From contig JAEYLX010000069.1 of assembly GCA_023407575.1 (NCBI GenBank), forward strand, positions 62,001 through 126,000: a DNA stretch of 64,000 bases. The letters are read 5' to 3'. The position numbers and the translations under genes were made by a program. The notes below the pieces were generated by a model, which was not told where the DNA came from, made no database searches, and saw only the letters and a list, made by a program, of their open reading frames with translations. Shown piece by piece: positions 53,306-61,881 of this stretch (its first letter is position 1; each line of letters begins with the position of its first letter). Source of the stretch: Bacillota bacterium. GTDB taxonomy: Bacteria > Bacillota > Clostridia > Lachnospirales > Lachnospiraceae.

Positions 53306-55078
53306 TTATTGAACTAAGGTTATACCTGTAATATCTGTAGAAGATATCATGGAGTAATTCGTATAATATACTACAAATCCAGGTTTACCCTTATTGGGCT
53401 TCTTTACATTCTTTTTTAGGGTATAATCGATTTCGACCTTAGCTGCCTCTCTGGAACTGGAATAATACGCAGCCAATTTGCCAGCTTCCTCAAAAGTATG
53501 ATCAGGTAGTTCTTCTCCCTTTGACTTTACAATAACATGGGAACCGGCACTATTCTTAATGTGAAACCACCAGTCACCACCATCAGCGAATTGAAAGGTA
53601 AGTTCGTCATTTTGATAATTATTCTTTCCTACATACATATGATAACCATCGGAGGAAATAAAGTGCAAAGGCTTGCTCTTTTGATTTGATTTTTTAGGAT
53701 TCACTTTCTTCTCAAGCTTTTTATTACCGCTGGTAAATTTACGTCTAACATATCCAAACTCGGTGAGCTCTTGCTTTATGGAAGCTAAGTCTTCTTCAAG
53801 TGAAGCAATTTCCAACGCAGTTCTTATGGATTCCAAATGCTTTAATTCATCTTCGGTCTCCTGCACCTGATTAGTAAGTGCATCAAAGGTACGCTTGAGC
53901 TTATTATATTTTTCAAAATAGTTTTTTGCATTTTCCATGGCCGACAGGGTTGGGTCTAGCGGAATACTGATTTCTTCGTCAGTATAATAATTTACTGTAT
54001 TCAAAACCTTAGCACCTGGTTCAAGACCATAACCATAGGCAGTCAATAATTCACCATATACTTTGAACTTATCTCTTTTCTCTGTATCCTGTAATTGTTT
54101 TCTTTGTAAATCATACTTTTTACTGGTTCGATCAATTAGATTAGATACAACCTTTCTAAGATCAAAAGATTTCTGCTTCATACGAGAGGAGGCATTTTTG
54201 GAAGCGTAATATTCTTCTAATAGCGCGGAAATTGAGGCATAGGGACGAACTTCATAGCTGGCATAGCAAGTGAGAGCGACACTGGAGAATTCTATTGCAT
54301 TACTGCCATCTGTTACTATGTTAGGGGTAAAGTGTCCGGACTTAACTTCATCAATAAAGCGCTCAAAATTACGAAACAGATGCAAACCTGCTTCCGAGGA
54401 TAGTGCTTCTGTGGAATCCTCTGCGTCAATAGAGGCACGATAACACAATTCATTAGCCAGTAAAGGGCTAATACCTGTAAGATTAGTGTAAAGAGCCTTA
54501 CCAATGGCTTGGGGTTTTGATAAGATGGCATTAGAAAATTGTTCGTAGGTCAATTCCAGAGGATTAAGCTTTTCCTGTGTGGCAGGAATAAAATAATCTC
54601 TACCCGGTAATACCTCTCGTACCGAGCTTACAAATTGATTGATTCTTTTAATACTGTCTACGATTTTCATACTTTCATCACAGAAGATGATATTGCTGTG
54701 TTTTCCCATTAATTCTATGATAAGATATTTGACACAGACATCACCCATTTCATCCAGGTGTTCCATTTTAAATTGTATAATTCGTTCCAGTCCAGGTTGT
54801 GTAATATCCAATATTTTGGCACTGTTTAAATGTTTTCTTAAAAGCATACAAAAATTAGGTGCGGTCAAAGGACTTGGTTTAGTATTTTCTGTGAGATAAA
54901 TTAAAGGTAATCCTGCTCCAGCAGAAAGCAGCAGCTTGTATTGTTCTCTTGCTTGTCCTTTAATTGTTAATATCAATTCATCCTTTTCGGGTTGTGCTAT
55001 TTTATTTATTCTACCGCCAAGTAGAGTATCGCGTAATTCTTTTACTACATTGGCAATTACAATTCCATCAAATGCCAT
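53306..55078 (-). CDS. rqcH: Rqc2 homologue RqcH (NFACT family, FbpA-type)
   Basis: 590 aa. An NFACT-N domain (about 1-170, GIVIANVVKELRDTLLGGRI), a helix-hairpin-helix and coiled-coil middle and a C-terminal NFACT-R (YHMYVGKNNYQNDELTFQF, DGGDWWFHIKNSAGSHV). Known role: it binds stalled 50S-peptidyl-tRNA and recruits tRNA-Ala to add alanine tails for degradation. Older names are fibronectin-binding protein. GGAG (AAAGGAGATCCT) precedes ATG 55078. Confidence 0.92.
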   Translation of the reverse strand: MAFDGIVIANVVKELRDTLLGGRINKIAQPEKDELILTIKGQAREQYKLLLSAGAGLPLIYLTENTKPSPLTAPNFCMLLRKHLNSAKILDITQPGLERIIQFKMEHLDEMGDVCVKYLIIELMGKHSNIIFCDESMKIVDSIKRINQFVSSVREVLPGRDYFIPATQEKLNPLELTYEQFSNAILSKPQAIGKALYTNLTGISPLLANELCYRASIDAEDSTEALSSEAGLHLFRNFERFIDEVKSGHFTPNIVTDGSNAIEFSSVALTCYASYEVRPYASISALLEEYYASKNASSRMKQKSFDLRKVVSNLIDRTSKKYDLQRKQLQDTEKRDKFKVYGELLTAYGYGLEPGAKVLNTVNYYTDEEISIPLDPTLSAMENAKNYFEKYNKLKRTFDALTNQVQETEDELKHLESIRTALEIASLEEDLASIKQELTEFGYVRRKFTSGNKKLEKKVNPKKSNQKSKPLHFISSDGYHMYVGKNNYQNDELTFQFADGGDWWFHIKNSAGSHVIVKSKGEELPDHTFEEAGKLAAYYSSSREAAKVEIDYTLKKNVKKPNKGKPGFVVYYTNYSMISSTDITGITLVQ

Positions 55079-55288
55079 AGGATCTCCTTTAAAACTAACG
55101 TATTTTTAAGTCTGTATTATTAATAATATGCAAATTCTTTGAAAGAATTATAGCACAGAAGCATTAAAATGAATACCCTTACATTCGGAAGAAGCATAGT
55201 ATAGCTGTTATATTTAAATTGCAATATTATTTTCTTGCATTCATTTAGGGAAGAAATTTATAAATATAGAAATCTGATAATAAATTTA

Positions 55289-55317
55289 TTGCCTTGATAC
55301 AATGAATTCAGTATAAT
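55289..55317 (+). promoter_or_regulatory. Candidate gdhA promoter
   Basis: TTGCCT (55289-55294), 17 bases, TATAAT (55312-55317), about 70 bases before the gdhA start. The rest of the 55079-55384 gap shows no other structure. Confidence 0.6.
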
Positions 55318-55384
55318 TATACATGCGAATTAATTATTACATTTTTTGCAAAAACTAACTAATTTTAATCAAAGGAGATTAAAA

Positions 55385-56719
55385 ATGGGATACGTAGATG
55401 AGGTAATCGAGCTTGTGGTTAAAAAGAACCCAGCCGAGCCTGAATTTCATCAGGCAGTGAAAGAAGTTCTGGAATCCTTAAGAGCAGTTGTGGATGCTAA
55501 TGAGGACAAGTTCAGAAGAGAAGCATTATTAGAAAGACTTGTGGAACCAGACAGACAAATTAAATTCAGAGTGCCGTGGGTGGACGACAACGGCAATGTA
55601 CAGGTTAACACAGGTTATCGTGTACAATTCAATAATTCAATTGGACCTTATAAGGGTGGTCTACGTTTACATCCTTCTGTAAATCTTGGTATCATTAAAT
55701 TCCTGGGCTTTGAGCAGATTTTCAAAAATTCATTAACAGGTCTACCTATCGGCGGAGGCAAAGGTGGCTCTGATTTTGATCCAAAGGGTAAATCAGACAG
55801 AGAAGTTTTAGCTTTCTGTACAAGCTTTATCACAGAATTATATAAATATATTGGAGCAAATGTGGATGTTCCTGCAGGGGATATTGGTACTGGCGGAAGA
55901 GAAATTGGCTATATGTATGGTCAGTATAAGAAAATAACTGGCTCATATGAAGGTGTACTTACCGGTAAGGGATTAACCTATGGTGGTTCCTTAGCAAGAA
56001 CTGAGGCTACTGGCTATGGGTTATTATACTTAACTGAAGAAATGCTAAAATGTAATGGTAAGGATATCAAAGGTAAGATTGCTACAGTATCCGGTTCTGG
56101 TAATGTTGCAATTTATGCAATCCAAAAAGCTCATGAGTTGGGTGCCAAATGCGTTACCTGTAGCGATTCTAACGGCTGGATATATGATCCGGAAGGTATT
56201 GATTTAACGGCACTTCAGGAAATTAAGGAAGTAAGACGTGCAAGATTAACAGAATACAAAAAATACAGACCAAATTCTGAGTATCATGAAGGCAGAGGCG
56301 TATGGAGCGTGAAATGCGATATTGCTCTTCCCTGTGCTACACAGAATGAACTTCAGTTGGAGGACGCAAAAGCTTTAGTTGCAAATGGCTGTATTGCGGT
56401 AGCAGAAGGTGCAAATATGCCAACTACCCTTGAAGCAACAGAATATTTACTTGCTAATAAAGTATTATTTGCACCAGGAAAGGCAGCGAATGCAGGCGGA
56501 GTTGCAACTTCTGCATTAGAAATGACTCAGAACAGCGAGCGTTATAGCTGGACCTTTGAAGAAGTAGATGCAAAATTAAAGCAAATCATGGTTAATATTT
56601 TCCATAGCATGGATGATGCAGCAAAGAGATATCAGGCAGAAGGTAATTATGTTATAGGAGCCAATATTGCAGGCTTTGAAAAGGTAGCTACTGCCATGAT
56701 GGCACAAGGTATTTGGTAA
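55385..56719 (+). CDS. gdhA: NADP-type glutamate dehydrogenase
   Basis: 444 aa from ATG about 55385 with AAAGGAG upstream; the in-frame TTG at 55346 has no site. GLPIGGGKGGSDFDPKGKS contains the catalytic lysines, and the dinucleotide fold is VSGSGNVAIYAIQKAHELG. The RVQFNNSIGPYKGGLR motif is typical of hexameric bacterial GdhA. It makes glutamate from 2-oxoglutarate, ammonia and NADPH; the GCS ammonia and NfnAB-derived NADPH are in the same region. Cofactor choice is inferred from family, not read directly. Confidence 0.93.
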   Translation: MGYVDEVIELVVKKNPAEPEFHQAVKEVLESLRAVVDANEDKFRREALLERLVEPDRQIKFRVPWVDDNGNVQVNTGYRVQFNNSIGPYKGGLRLHPSVNLGIIKFLGFEQIFKNSLTGLPIGGGKGGSDFDPKGKSDREVLAFCTSFITELYKYIGANVDVPAGDIGTGGREIGYMYGQYKKITGSYEGVLTGKGLTYGGSLARTEATGYGLLYLTEEMLKCNGKDIKGKIATVSGSGNVAIYAIQKAHELGAKCVTCSDSNGWIYDPEGIDLTALQEIKEVRRARLTEYKKYRPNSEYHEGRGVWSVKCDIALPCATQNELQLEDAKALVANGCIAVAEGANMPTTLEATEYLLANKVLFAPGKAANAGGVATSALEMTQNSERYSWTFEEVDAKLKQIMVNIFHSMDDAAKRYQAEGNYVIGANIAGFEKVATAMMAQGIW

Positions 56720-56763
56720 TATAATTATAAAAACTAAATAAGATAATTTTATCTATATTAAGG

Positions 56764-56806
56764 GGCTGTTCGAATTTATGGTAAGTAAATTCGAACAGCC
56801 TTTTTT
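56764..56806 (+). terminator. Terminator after gdhA
   Basis: GGCTGTTCGAATTTA (56764-56778) pairs exactly with TAAATTCGAACAGCC (56786-56800), followed by TTTTTT. Confidence 0.92.
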
Positions 56807-56816
56807 GATTAATAAT

Positions 56817-56842
56817 AAGTGAAACGACTTTTCGTTTCATCT
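56817..56842 (+). repeat. Dispersed hairpin repeat, copy 2
   Basis: AAGTGAAACGACTTTTCG then TTTCATCT, matching copy 1 (17088-17113) at 24 of 26 bases. Folds as GAAACGA/TCGTTTC around CTTT. Both changes keep base pairing. Confidence 0.55.
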
Positions 56843-56987
56843 TGTTTACACTTGTGATACCAACAGCTTTATACAGTCATAAGAAATTTGCAGGGTGTGT
56901 TACTTTCAGTTAGATAGAAGATGATGTAAGTATACGAATAGGACAATCGTGTAAAAATATATTTATAGAATCTTAAGGGGGTTGCTA

Positions 56988-57097
56988 AAATCTTTATACA
57001 ATCTTTATATCAAAGGCGATATAATAAAAAGTTGTTAGAGGATAATGTGCTTCATTTTACAGCAATGCGCACCCCATAACAAAGGTGTTATAGGGGT
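56988..57097 (+). promoter_or_regulatory. Promoter and leader of the KimA-like gene
   Basis: ATCTTTATAC and ATCTTTATAT occur as direct repeats 11 bp apart (about 56990-57010), an arrangement used by OmpR-class regulators such as KdpE. TATAAT is at 57020-57025. A stem ACCCCATAAC/GTTATAGGGGT (57071-57080, 57087-57097, one bulge) lies in the leader. I do not see the full c-di-AMP (ydaO) consensus, although this gene class often carries it. Confidence 0.5.
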
Positions 57098-57136
57098 TAA
57101 GAAGCGGTTACAACAAGTCACCAGGGGAGAAAATAT

Positions 57137-58996
57137 ATGAATGTCAAAGAAGTAATTCTTGGAAAACCACTAAAAAATAATGAGCTAAGTCATGAGAAAT
57201 TATCAAGGTTGTGGGGATTGCCAATTATGGCAAGTGATGCAGTTTCATCTGTTGCTTATGCAATTGAAGAAATATTGCTTGTATTAATTCCAGCTATAGG
57301 TTTTTATGCCTTTGATGCTCTGCCATTTATCGTATTACCCATCATACTGCTCCTATTAATATTGGTAGTTTCCTATTCACAGATTATAGATAAATATCCA
57401 CAGGGCGGCGGTGCTTATGTGGTGGCTAAAGAGAATATAGGCAAGACAGCATCTCTATTGTCAGCGGCAGCATTAACCTTTGATTATATCCTAACGGTAG
57501 CAGTTAGTATATCTTCTTCCTCTGCGGCACTGTCATCAGCCTTTCCTGTTTTGCAAGATTATAAAATACCACTTTCTTTAGTTTGTGTGGCAATTATTAC
57601 ATTAATTAATTTACGAGGGATTAGAGAATCCTCTAAGATTTTTGGGTTACCTACTTATATCTTTATATTTTCAATGGCTATTCTTATTATTACCGGTTTT
57701 ATTAAGCTATTATCCGGTAATCTGGAACCCATTGATTATACGACACCAATAATTCCAGAAGAAACGTTACAGGGCATTGGAGCCTTGGTTCTGTTAAAAG
57801 CCTTCTCTTCAGGATGTTCTGCTATGTCCGGTGTTGAGGCAGTTAGCGATTCTGTACCTAGCTTTAAAGAACCTTCTACTAGAAATGCGAAGCATATTCT
57901 ATTTATGCTTGGTGCAATCATCTTATTTATTTTCGGCGGTACATCAATACTTGCTGTACATTTACAAGTTGCACCAGTGCATGGACACACGGTCTTATCA
58001 CAGATATCCAACGCTGTTTTTGGTCATACCTTTATGTATTATATGATACAAGTATTTACTTCACTTATTCTTATACTTGCAGCAAATACTGCATACAATG
58101 GGTTACCACAGCTTTTGTATATTCTGGCACATGATGGATATGTACCACGCCAATTTTCATCAAGAGGTACGAAATTAAGCTTTTCCAATGGTATAATGTT
58201 CATATTTATTATGTCTTCGGTTCTTATTATTGCCTTTAGAAGTGAAACCCATTTATTAATACCACTTTATTCCGTAGGAGTTTTCATTTCCTTTACCATT
58301 GCTCAATTTGGTATTTTCAAGCAGTGGTTTAAAGATAAAGAGAAGCATTGGCAATACAAAGCTGCAATTAATGGATTTGGTGCTATTGTCACTCTTGTAG
58401 TTTCCGTTATTGTATTCTATACCAAATTCATGGACGGCGCATGGCTACTTGCAATAGCACTACCAGCTATTATGATTGCAATGTGGTCAGTACAACGTCA
58501 TTATGCATCCATAAGTAAGGAGTTAAAGTTAAGTTCCTTTTATCCTTATTATGATAAAGATGTAGTATCCACTACACATTGCATCATGATGGTACATGAT
58601 ATTAACAAACCATTCTTAAAGGCAATTAATTATGCGAATTCAATTTCAAATAATATAACAGCTCTGCATGTTTGCCGTCATCCGGAACATGCAAGAGTTC
58701 TTAGGGAACAGTGGGAAGAGTTAAAAATACCGATCGAACTTAAAATTATTGAGACACCTTATCGTGACATTATTAAACCAATGGATGAATACCTATCCCA
58801 AAGGGAAAAAGAACTAAAGCATGGTGAGAATATTTCTGTTATTATACTGAAGTTTATAACAGAGCATTGGTACGATAATATCCTGCATAACCAGACGACT
58901 TATTTCTTAAGTCAGAACCTAAGTAAGCATAAGAACATTGCAACAATAATATTACCTTTCCACTATCACTTGGAGCATACCTATAAGTGTAAGTAA
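57137..58996 (+). CDS. kimA: KimA-like high-affinity K+ importer (APC superfamily)
   Basis: 619 aa, close in length to KimA. The N-terminal motif LIMxSD-type WGLPIMASDAVSSVAYAIEE, the substrate-site GGGAYVVAKENIG and the DYILTVAVSISSSSAALSSAFP segment match KimA (YdaO), a proton-coupled potassium importer. About 12 membrane helices (residues 40-450) lead to a cytosolic C-terminal domain (about 470-619) that in KimA binds c-di-AMP. The alternative is a generic amino-acid permease, as it is often named. The known regulation of the class is by K+ and c-di-AMP. Confidence 0.85.
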   Translation: MNVKEVILGKPLKNNELSHEKLSRLWGLPIMASDAVSSVAYAIEEILLVLIPAIGFYAFDALPFIVLPIILLLLILVVSYSQIIDKYPQGGGAYVVAKENIGKTASLLSAAALTFDYILTVAVSISSSSAALSSAFPVLQDYKIPLSLVCVAIITLINLRGIRESSKIFGLPTYIFIFSMAILIITGFIKLLSGNLEPIDYTTPIIPEETLQGIGALVLLKAFSSGCSAMSGVEAVSDSVPSFKEPSTRNAKHILFMLGAIILFIFGGTSILAVHLQVAPVHGHTVLSQISNAVFGHTFMYYMIQVFTSLILILAANTAYNGLPQLLYILAHDGYVPRQFSSRGTKLSFSNGIMFIFIMSSVLIIAFRSETHLLIPLYSVGVFISFTIAQFGIFKQWFKDKEKHWQYKAAINGFGAIVTLVVSVIVFYTKFMDGAWLLAIALPAIMIAMWSVQRHYASISKELKLSSFYPYYDKDVVSTTHCIMMVHDINKPFLKAINYANSISNNITALHVCRHPEHARVLREQWEELKIPIELKIIETPYRDIIKPMDEYLSQREKELKHGENISVIILKFITEHWYDNILHNQTTYFLSQNLSKHKNIATIILPFHYHLEHTYKCK

Positions 58997-59031
58997 TCGT
59001 TAGTTAAAATAAATAGTGTTATAATATATAA

Positions 59032-59070
59032 AGTAGTACTGAAAGATAAAACTTTTGGTACTGCTTTTTT
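59032..59070 (+). terminator. Terminator after kimA
   Basis: AGTAGTACT (59032-59040) pairs with GGTACTGCT (59057-59065) using two G-U pairs, extended by GAAAG/CTTTT, and followed by TTTTT. Confidence 0.75.
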
Positions 59071-59113
59071 AATTAATTAAAATCCTCTAATCAAATATTA
59101 ATCATTCTCTATA

Positions 59114-59147
59114 TTGACATATAATATTATACGTTGTATAGTATTAT
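59114..59147 (+). promoter_or_regulatory. padR promoter with a large palindromic operator
   Basis: TTGACA (59114-59119), 17 bases, TATAGT (59137-59142). ATAATATTATAC (59121-59132) and GTATAGTATTAT (59136-59147), an 11/12 inverted repeat around GTT, cover the spacer and -10. A PadR dimer bound there would block transcription. Site visible, binder inferred. Confidence 0.8.
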
Positions 59148-59207
59148 TAAATTAACAATATAACTAATTTAATAGTATTATAATTTGAAATGGAAGGAGT
59201 TGGTCAT

Positions 59208-59525
59208 ATGATATTTAATACCGGTTCAGCATTACTCGATGCTATTGTTCTCGCTGTTGTATCTAAGGAACCGGATGGAACCTACGGTTATAAAATAACC
59301 CAGGATGTTCGAATGGCAATTGAAATATCAGAGAGCACACTATATCCGGTTCTTAGGAGGCTACAGAAGGAAGAGTGCCTTGAGGTATATGATTTGGAAT
59401 TTGGAGGTAGAAATCGCCGTTATTATAAAATCACAGACAAAGGAATGGCACAGTTAAGATTGTATTACGACGAATGGGAAGTATATATAAAAAAGATCAA
59501 TGATATTATGGAGGGAGTGAAATAG
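59208..59525 (+). CDS. PadR-family transcriptional regulator
   Basis: 105 aa from ATG 59208, where GGAAGGAG at 59191-59198 gives the best spacing. PadR signature: DGTYGYKITQDV, SESTLYPVLRRLQKEECLE and NRRYYKITDKG, then a short C-terminal dimerising helix. It sits immediately before the DUF1700 gene (stop and ATG abut) and is expected to repress its own operon. Confidence 0.93.
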   Translation: MIFNTGSALLDAIVLAVVSKEPDGTYGYKITQDVRMAIEISESTLYPVLRRLQKEECLEVYDLEFGGRNRRYYKITDKGMAQLRLYYDEWEVYIKKINDIMEGVK

Positions 59526-60293
59526 ATGACAAAGCTGGAATTTATGAAGGAACTCGAGCAACTATTGCCAGATATTCCTTCAGAAGAGCGAGAGGAAGCA
59601 CTGCGTTACTATAACGGGTATTTTGAAGATGCCGGCGAAGATCGAGAAGAAGAAATTATCAAGGAACTTGGCTCACCTGTGAAAGTTGCTGCGATTATCA
59701 AGGCAGATCTAACTGCAAATCCTGACGAGCGTGAAAGCAGAGGTTACTACACGGAAAAGGGATACCAGGATACCATATATAAAGAAGAAAAGTATGAAGT
59801 TGTGGGAGCTGCATCTAAGGGACATGAAGAAAGGAAAGAAGAACAGAAAACACAGCAGTCCTATTATGAATCAAAGGAAGGTTCAAATGACCGTGGTGCT
59901 AGCAACCGTAATACAAACGGAAGCACCTCCAACCGATCGGTTATTATTATAATAGCATTACTAACCAGTCCGATTTGGTTTCCGGTATTTTTATCCATCC
60001 TTGGAGTTGCATTCGGATTAGTTTGTGCAGTGTTAGGAATATTACTTGGCTTCGGTGTGGCAGGTATTGCATTGATTGTATCGGGAGTTGCTGTATTCTT
60101 CTATGGATTAATACAATTAAGTGTTCCTCTAATTGGAATTTTGTTTTTAGGAATTAGCTTAATTCTATTTGGACTTGGAATGATACTCACTCTATTTTGT
60201 ATTTTCATTTGCAGAACAGTATTACCTGCAATGTTTCGCTTCTTTATTGACATCTGTAGATTACCATTTAAGAATAGGGGGGCGATGGCATGA
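59526..60293 (+). CDS. DUF1700 (HAAS-type) membrane protein
   Basis: 255 aa. N-terminal cytosolic helical domain (MTKLEFMKELEQLLPDIPSE, then RYYNGYFEDAGEDREEE, about 1-75), a charged linker, then three to four hydrophobic segments (about 140-240). Such proteins occur between PadR and DUF4097 genes in many Firmicutes. Function is not established; it may anchor or sense envelope stress. The start abuts padR and the end overlaps the next gene by 4 bases. Confidence 0.88.
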   Translation: MTKLEFMKELEQLLPDIPSEEREEALRYYNGYFEDAGEDREEEIIKELGSPVKVAAIIKADLTANPDERESRGYYTEKGYQDTIYKEEKYEVVGAASKGHEERKEEQKTQQSYYESKEGSNDRGASNRNTNGSTSNRSVIIIIALLTSPIWFPVFLSILGVAFGLVCAVLGILLGFGVAGIALIVSGVAVFFYGLIQLSVPLIGILFLGISLILFGLGMILTLFCIFICRTVLPAMFRFFIDICRLPFKNRGAMA

Positions 60294-61129
60294 AAACATT
60301 TTCAAAGATATGGCTTTCTATTGGATTATTATCCTTGTTTTTTGGTATAGCGATACTAATAATTGTAGTGGCCTCGAATCCTTTTGACAATGATATTAGG
60401 ATAGCAACCACTGAGGGAACCTATACTGGAGTTGAGAACATTGACTTTGAGATTGCCTATGGTAACGTAGAAATAGTTGAAGGTAATAACTTTTCAATAA
60501 ATGCAATAAATTTACTAAAGGATGAACTGGAATCCTATGTATCAGAGGGAACTTGGTATATTCGTGCCAATGAGACGAATAGTATTAAATTATTTGGCAC
60601 CAACTTTCACTTAAAAGGGTTATTTGGTTGGAGAGAGGAGAATATACCTCAAATAACAATCACAATGCCTAAGGATTTTGTTGCAGGAAATTTTCGATTA
60701 GATATCTCAGCAGGTATGGTAGAAGCGGATACAATTCATGCTACGACAGGAGACTTTAATGTGGATGCAGGAAGGCTATCTGTAGATGAATTAAATTTAA
60801 GCAATATTTCAAAATATAGAGTTGGAGCCGGAGAAATGGATCTAAAAAATGTTAACTTAAAAGACATTGATATGGAATGTGGAGTTGGCAGAATTGCAGT
60901 TGAAGGTACCGTAATAGGTAGAAATTCCATTGAAACTGGAGTAGGAGATGTTAGTCTATTACTTAACGGCGATAAAGACGATTATAATTATAAATTTGAC
61001 GTTGGTATCGGAGATATAGAAATTGATGGATATAGTTATCATCGTTTTGATAATATTGAGAATGATGCGACTGATAACCAGTTGAACTTAGAATGTGGAA
61101 TTGGTAAAATTACAGTAGATTTTAATTGA
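60290..61129 (+). CDS. DUF4097 beta-repeat membrane protein
   Basis: 279 aa. One N-terminal membrane helix (about 8-30) is followed by repeated strands of a single-stranded beta-helix type (VDTIHATTGDFNVDAGRLSV, then MDLKNVNLKDIDMECGVG, GVGDVSLLL). DUF4097 proteins are putative adhesins or envelope-associated factors. The ATGA overlap with DUF1700 shows coupling. It lacks a C-terminal anchor. Confidence 0.88.
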   Translation: MKTFSKIWLSIGLLSLFFGIAILIIVVASNPFDNDIRIATTEGTYTGVENIDFEIAYGNVEIVEGNNFSINAINLLKDELESYVSEGTWYIRANETNSIKLFGTNFHLKGLFGWREENIPQITITMPKDFVAGNFRLDISAGMVEADTIHATTGDFNVDAGRLSVDELNLSNISKYRVGAGEMDLKNVNLKDIDMECGVGRIAVEGTVIGRNSIETGVGDVSLLLNGDKDDYNYKFDVGIGDIEIDGYSYHRFDNIENDATDNQLNLECGIGKITVDFN

Positions 61130-61167
61130 TGGGAATGTAAATAATAAGAATAGAAGGAGGTAACTAT

Positions 61168-61356
61168 ATGGAACCGAAAAAATTATATCGATCAACAAGT
61201 GATAAGATGATAAGTGGTGTTTGCGGCGGCCTGGCTAATTATCTAAGTATTGATGCAACTGTAATCCGCTTATTATGGGTAATCTTAGGATTTACTGCTG
61301 GTTTTGGTATTATAGCTTATATTATTGCCGTAATTATTATACCTAGTCAACCATAA
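61168..61356 (+). CDS. PspC-domain protein (phage shock protein C family)
   Basis: 62 aa. The PspC domain is complete: KKLYRSTSDKMISGVCGGLA, NYLSIDATVIRLLWVILGF and a C-terminal hydrophobic helix GFGIIAYIIAVIIIPSQ. GGAGG precedes ATG. It is the fourth gene of the PadR cassette, making a compact envelope-stress unit. Confidence 0.92.
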   Translation: MEPKKLYRSTSDKMISGVCGGLANYLSIDATVIRLLWVILGFTAGFGIIAYIIAVIIIPSQP

Positions 61357-61406
61357 ATATAGCTAATGATAAAGAATGGATAGTTTGCAGAAGAATTAAA
61401 TTCATA

Positions 61407-61448
61407 AAAAGAAGGAACGCTAGCAGTTTGTCAGCCGTTCCTTCTTTT
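61407..61448. terminator. Terminator between pspC and cheY
   Basis: AAAAGAAGGAACG (61407-61419) pairs with CGTTCCTTCTTTT (61436-61448). A and T runs on both sides suit two-way termination of converging units. Confidence 0.85.
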
Positions 61449-61507
61449 TATACTAAGTATTATGTTAAGATAAGCATATTATATTTAGTACGAAAAAACC
61501 AACCAAC

Positions 61508-61867
61508 CTAACCTAAGGTCTTATTTATAATAGTAATAATCTGAGAACTTTCAAAAGGTTTCGCAAGAAACTCTGCAGCACCATATTTAATGGCATCCAC
61601 CATTTTTGATTTTTGTCCAGCAGCTGTTACCATAATTACCTTTGCAGATTTGTCATACTCCATTATCTGTCTTAAGGCTTCCAGACCATCTAATATTGGC
61701 ATAGTGATATCCATTGTTGTGAGTTCAGGTTTAAGCTCTTTATATTTCGCGATACCATCCTCACCGTTAACAGCTTCCCCAATGATTTCGTGACCACTCT
61801 CCTCAAGAATTCCCTTTAATATTTTTCGGGATGTTTTGGAATCATCCACTAAAAGAATTTTAGCCAT
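61508..61867 (-). CDS. CheY-like response regulator
   Basis: 119 aa, a lone receiver domain: ILLVDDSKTSRKIL, phospho-Asp in LTTMDITMPILDG (about residue 53), VIMVTAAGQ, and Lys in FLAKPFESSQI. The TAAGQKSKMVDAIKYGAAEFLAKPF tail is CheY/CheY-like. It is transcribed after the CheX-domain gene (14 bases between). A chemotaxis or motility role is likely. Confidence 0.92.
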   Translation of the reverse strand: MAKILLVDDSKTSRKILKGILEESGHEIIGEAVNGEDGIAKYKELKPELTTMDITMPILDGLEALRQIMEYDKSAKVIMVTAAGQKSKMVDAIKYGAAEFLAKPFESSQIITIINKTLG

Positions 61868-61881
61868 ATTATTTTCCCCTC

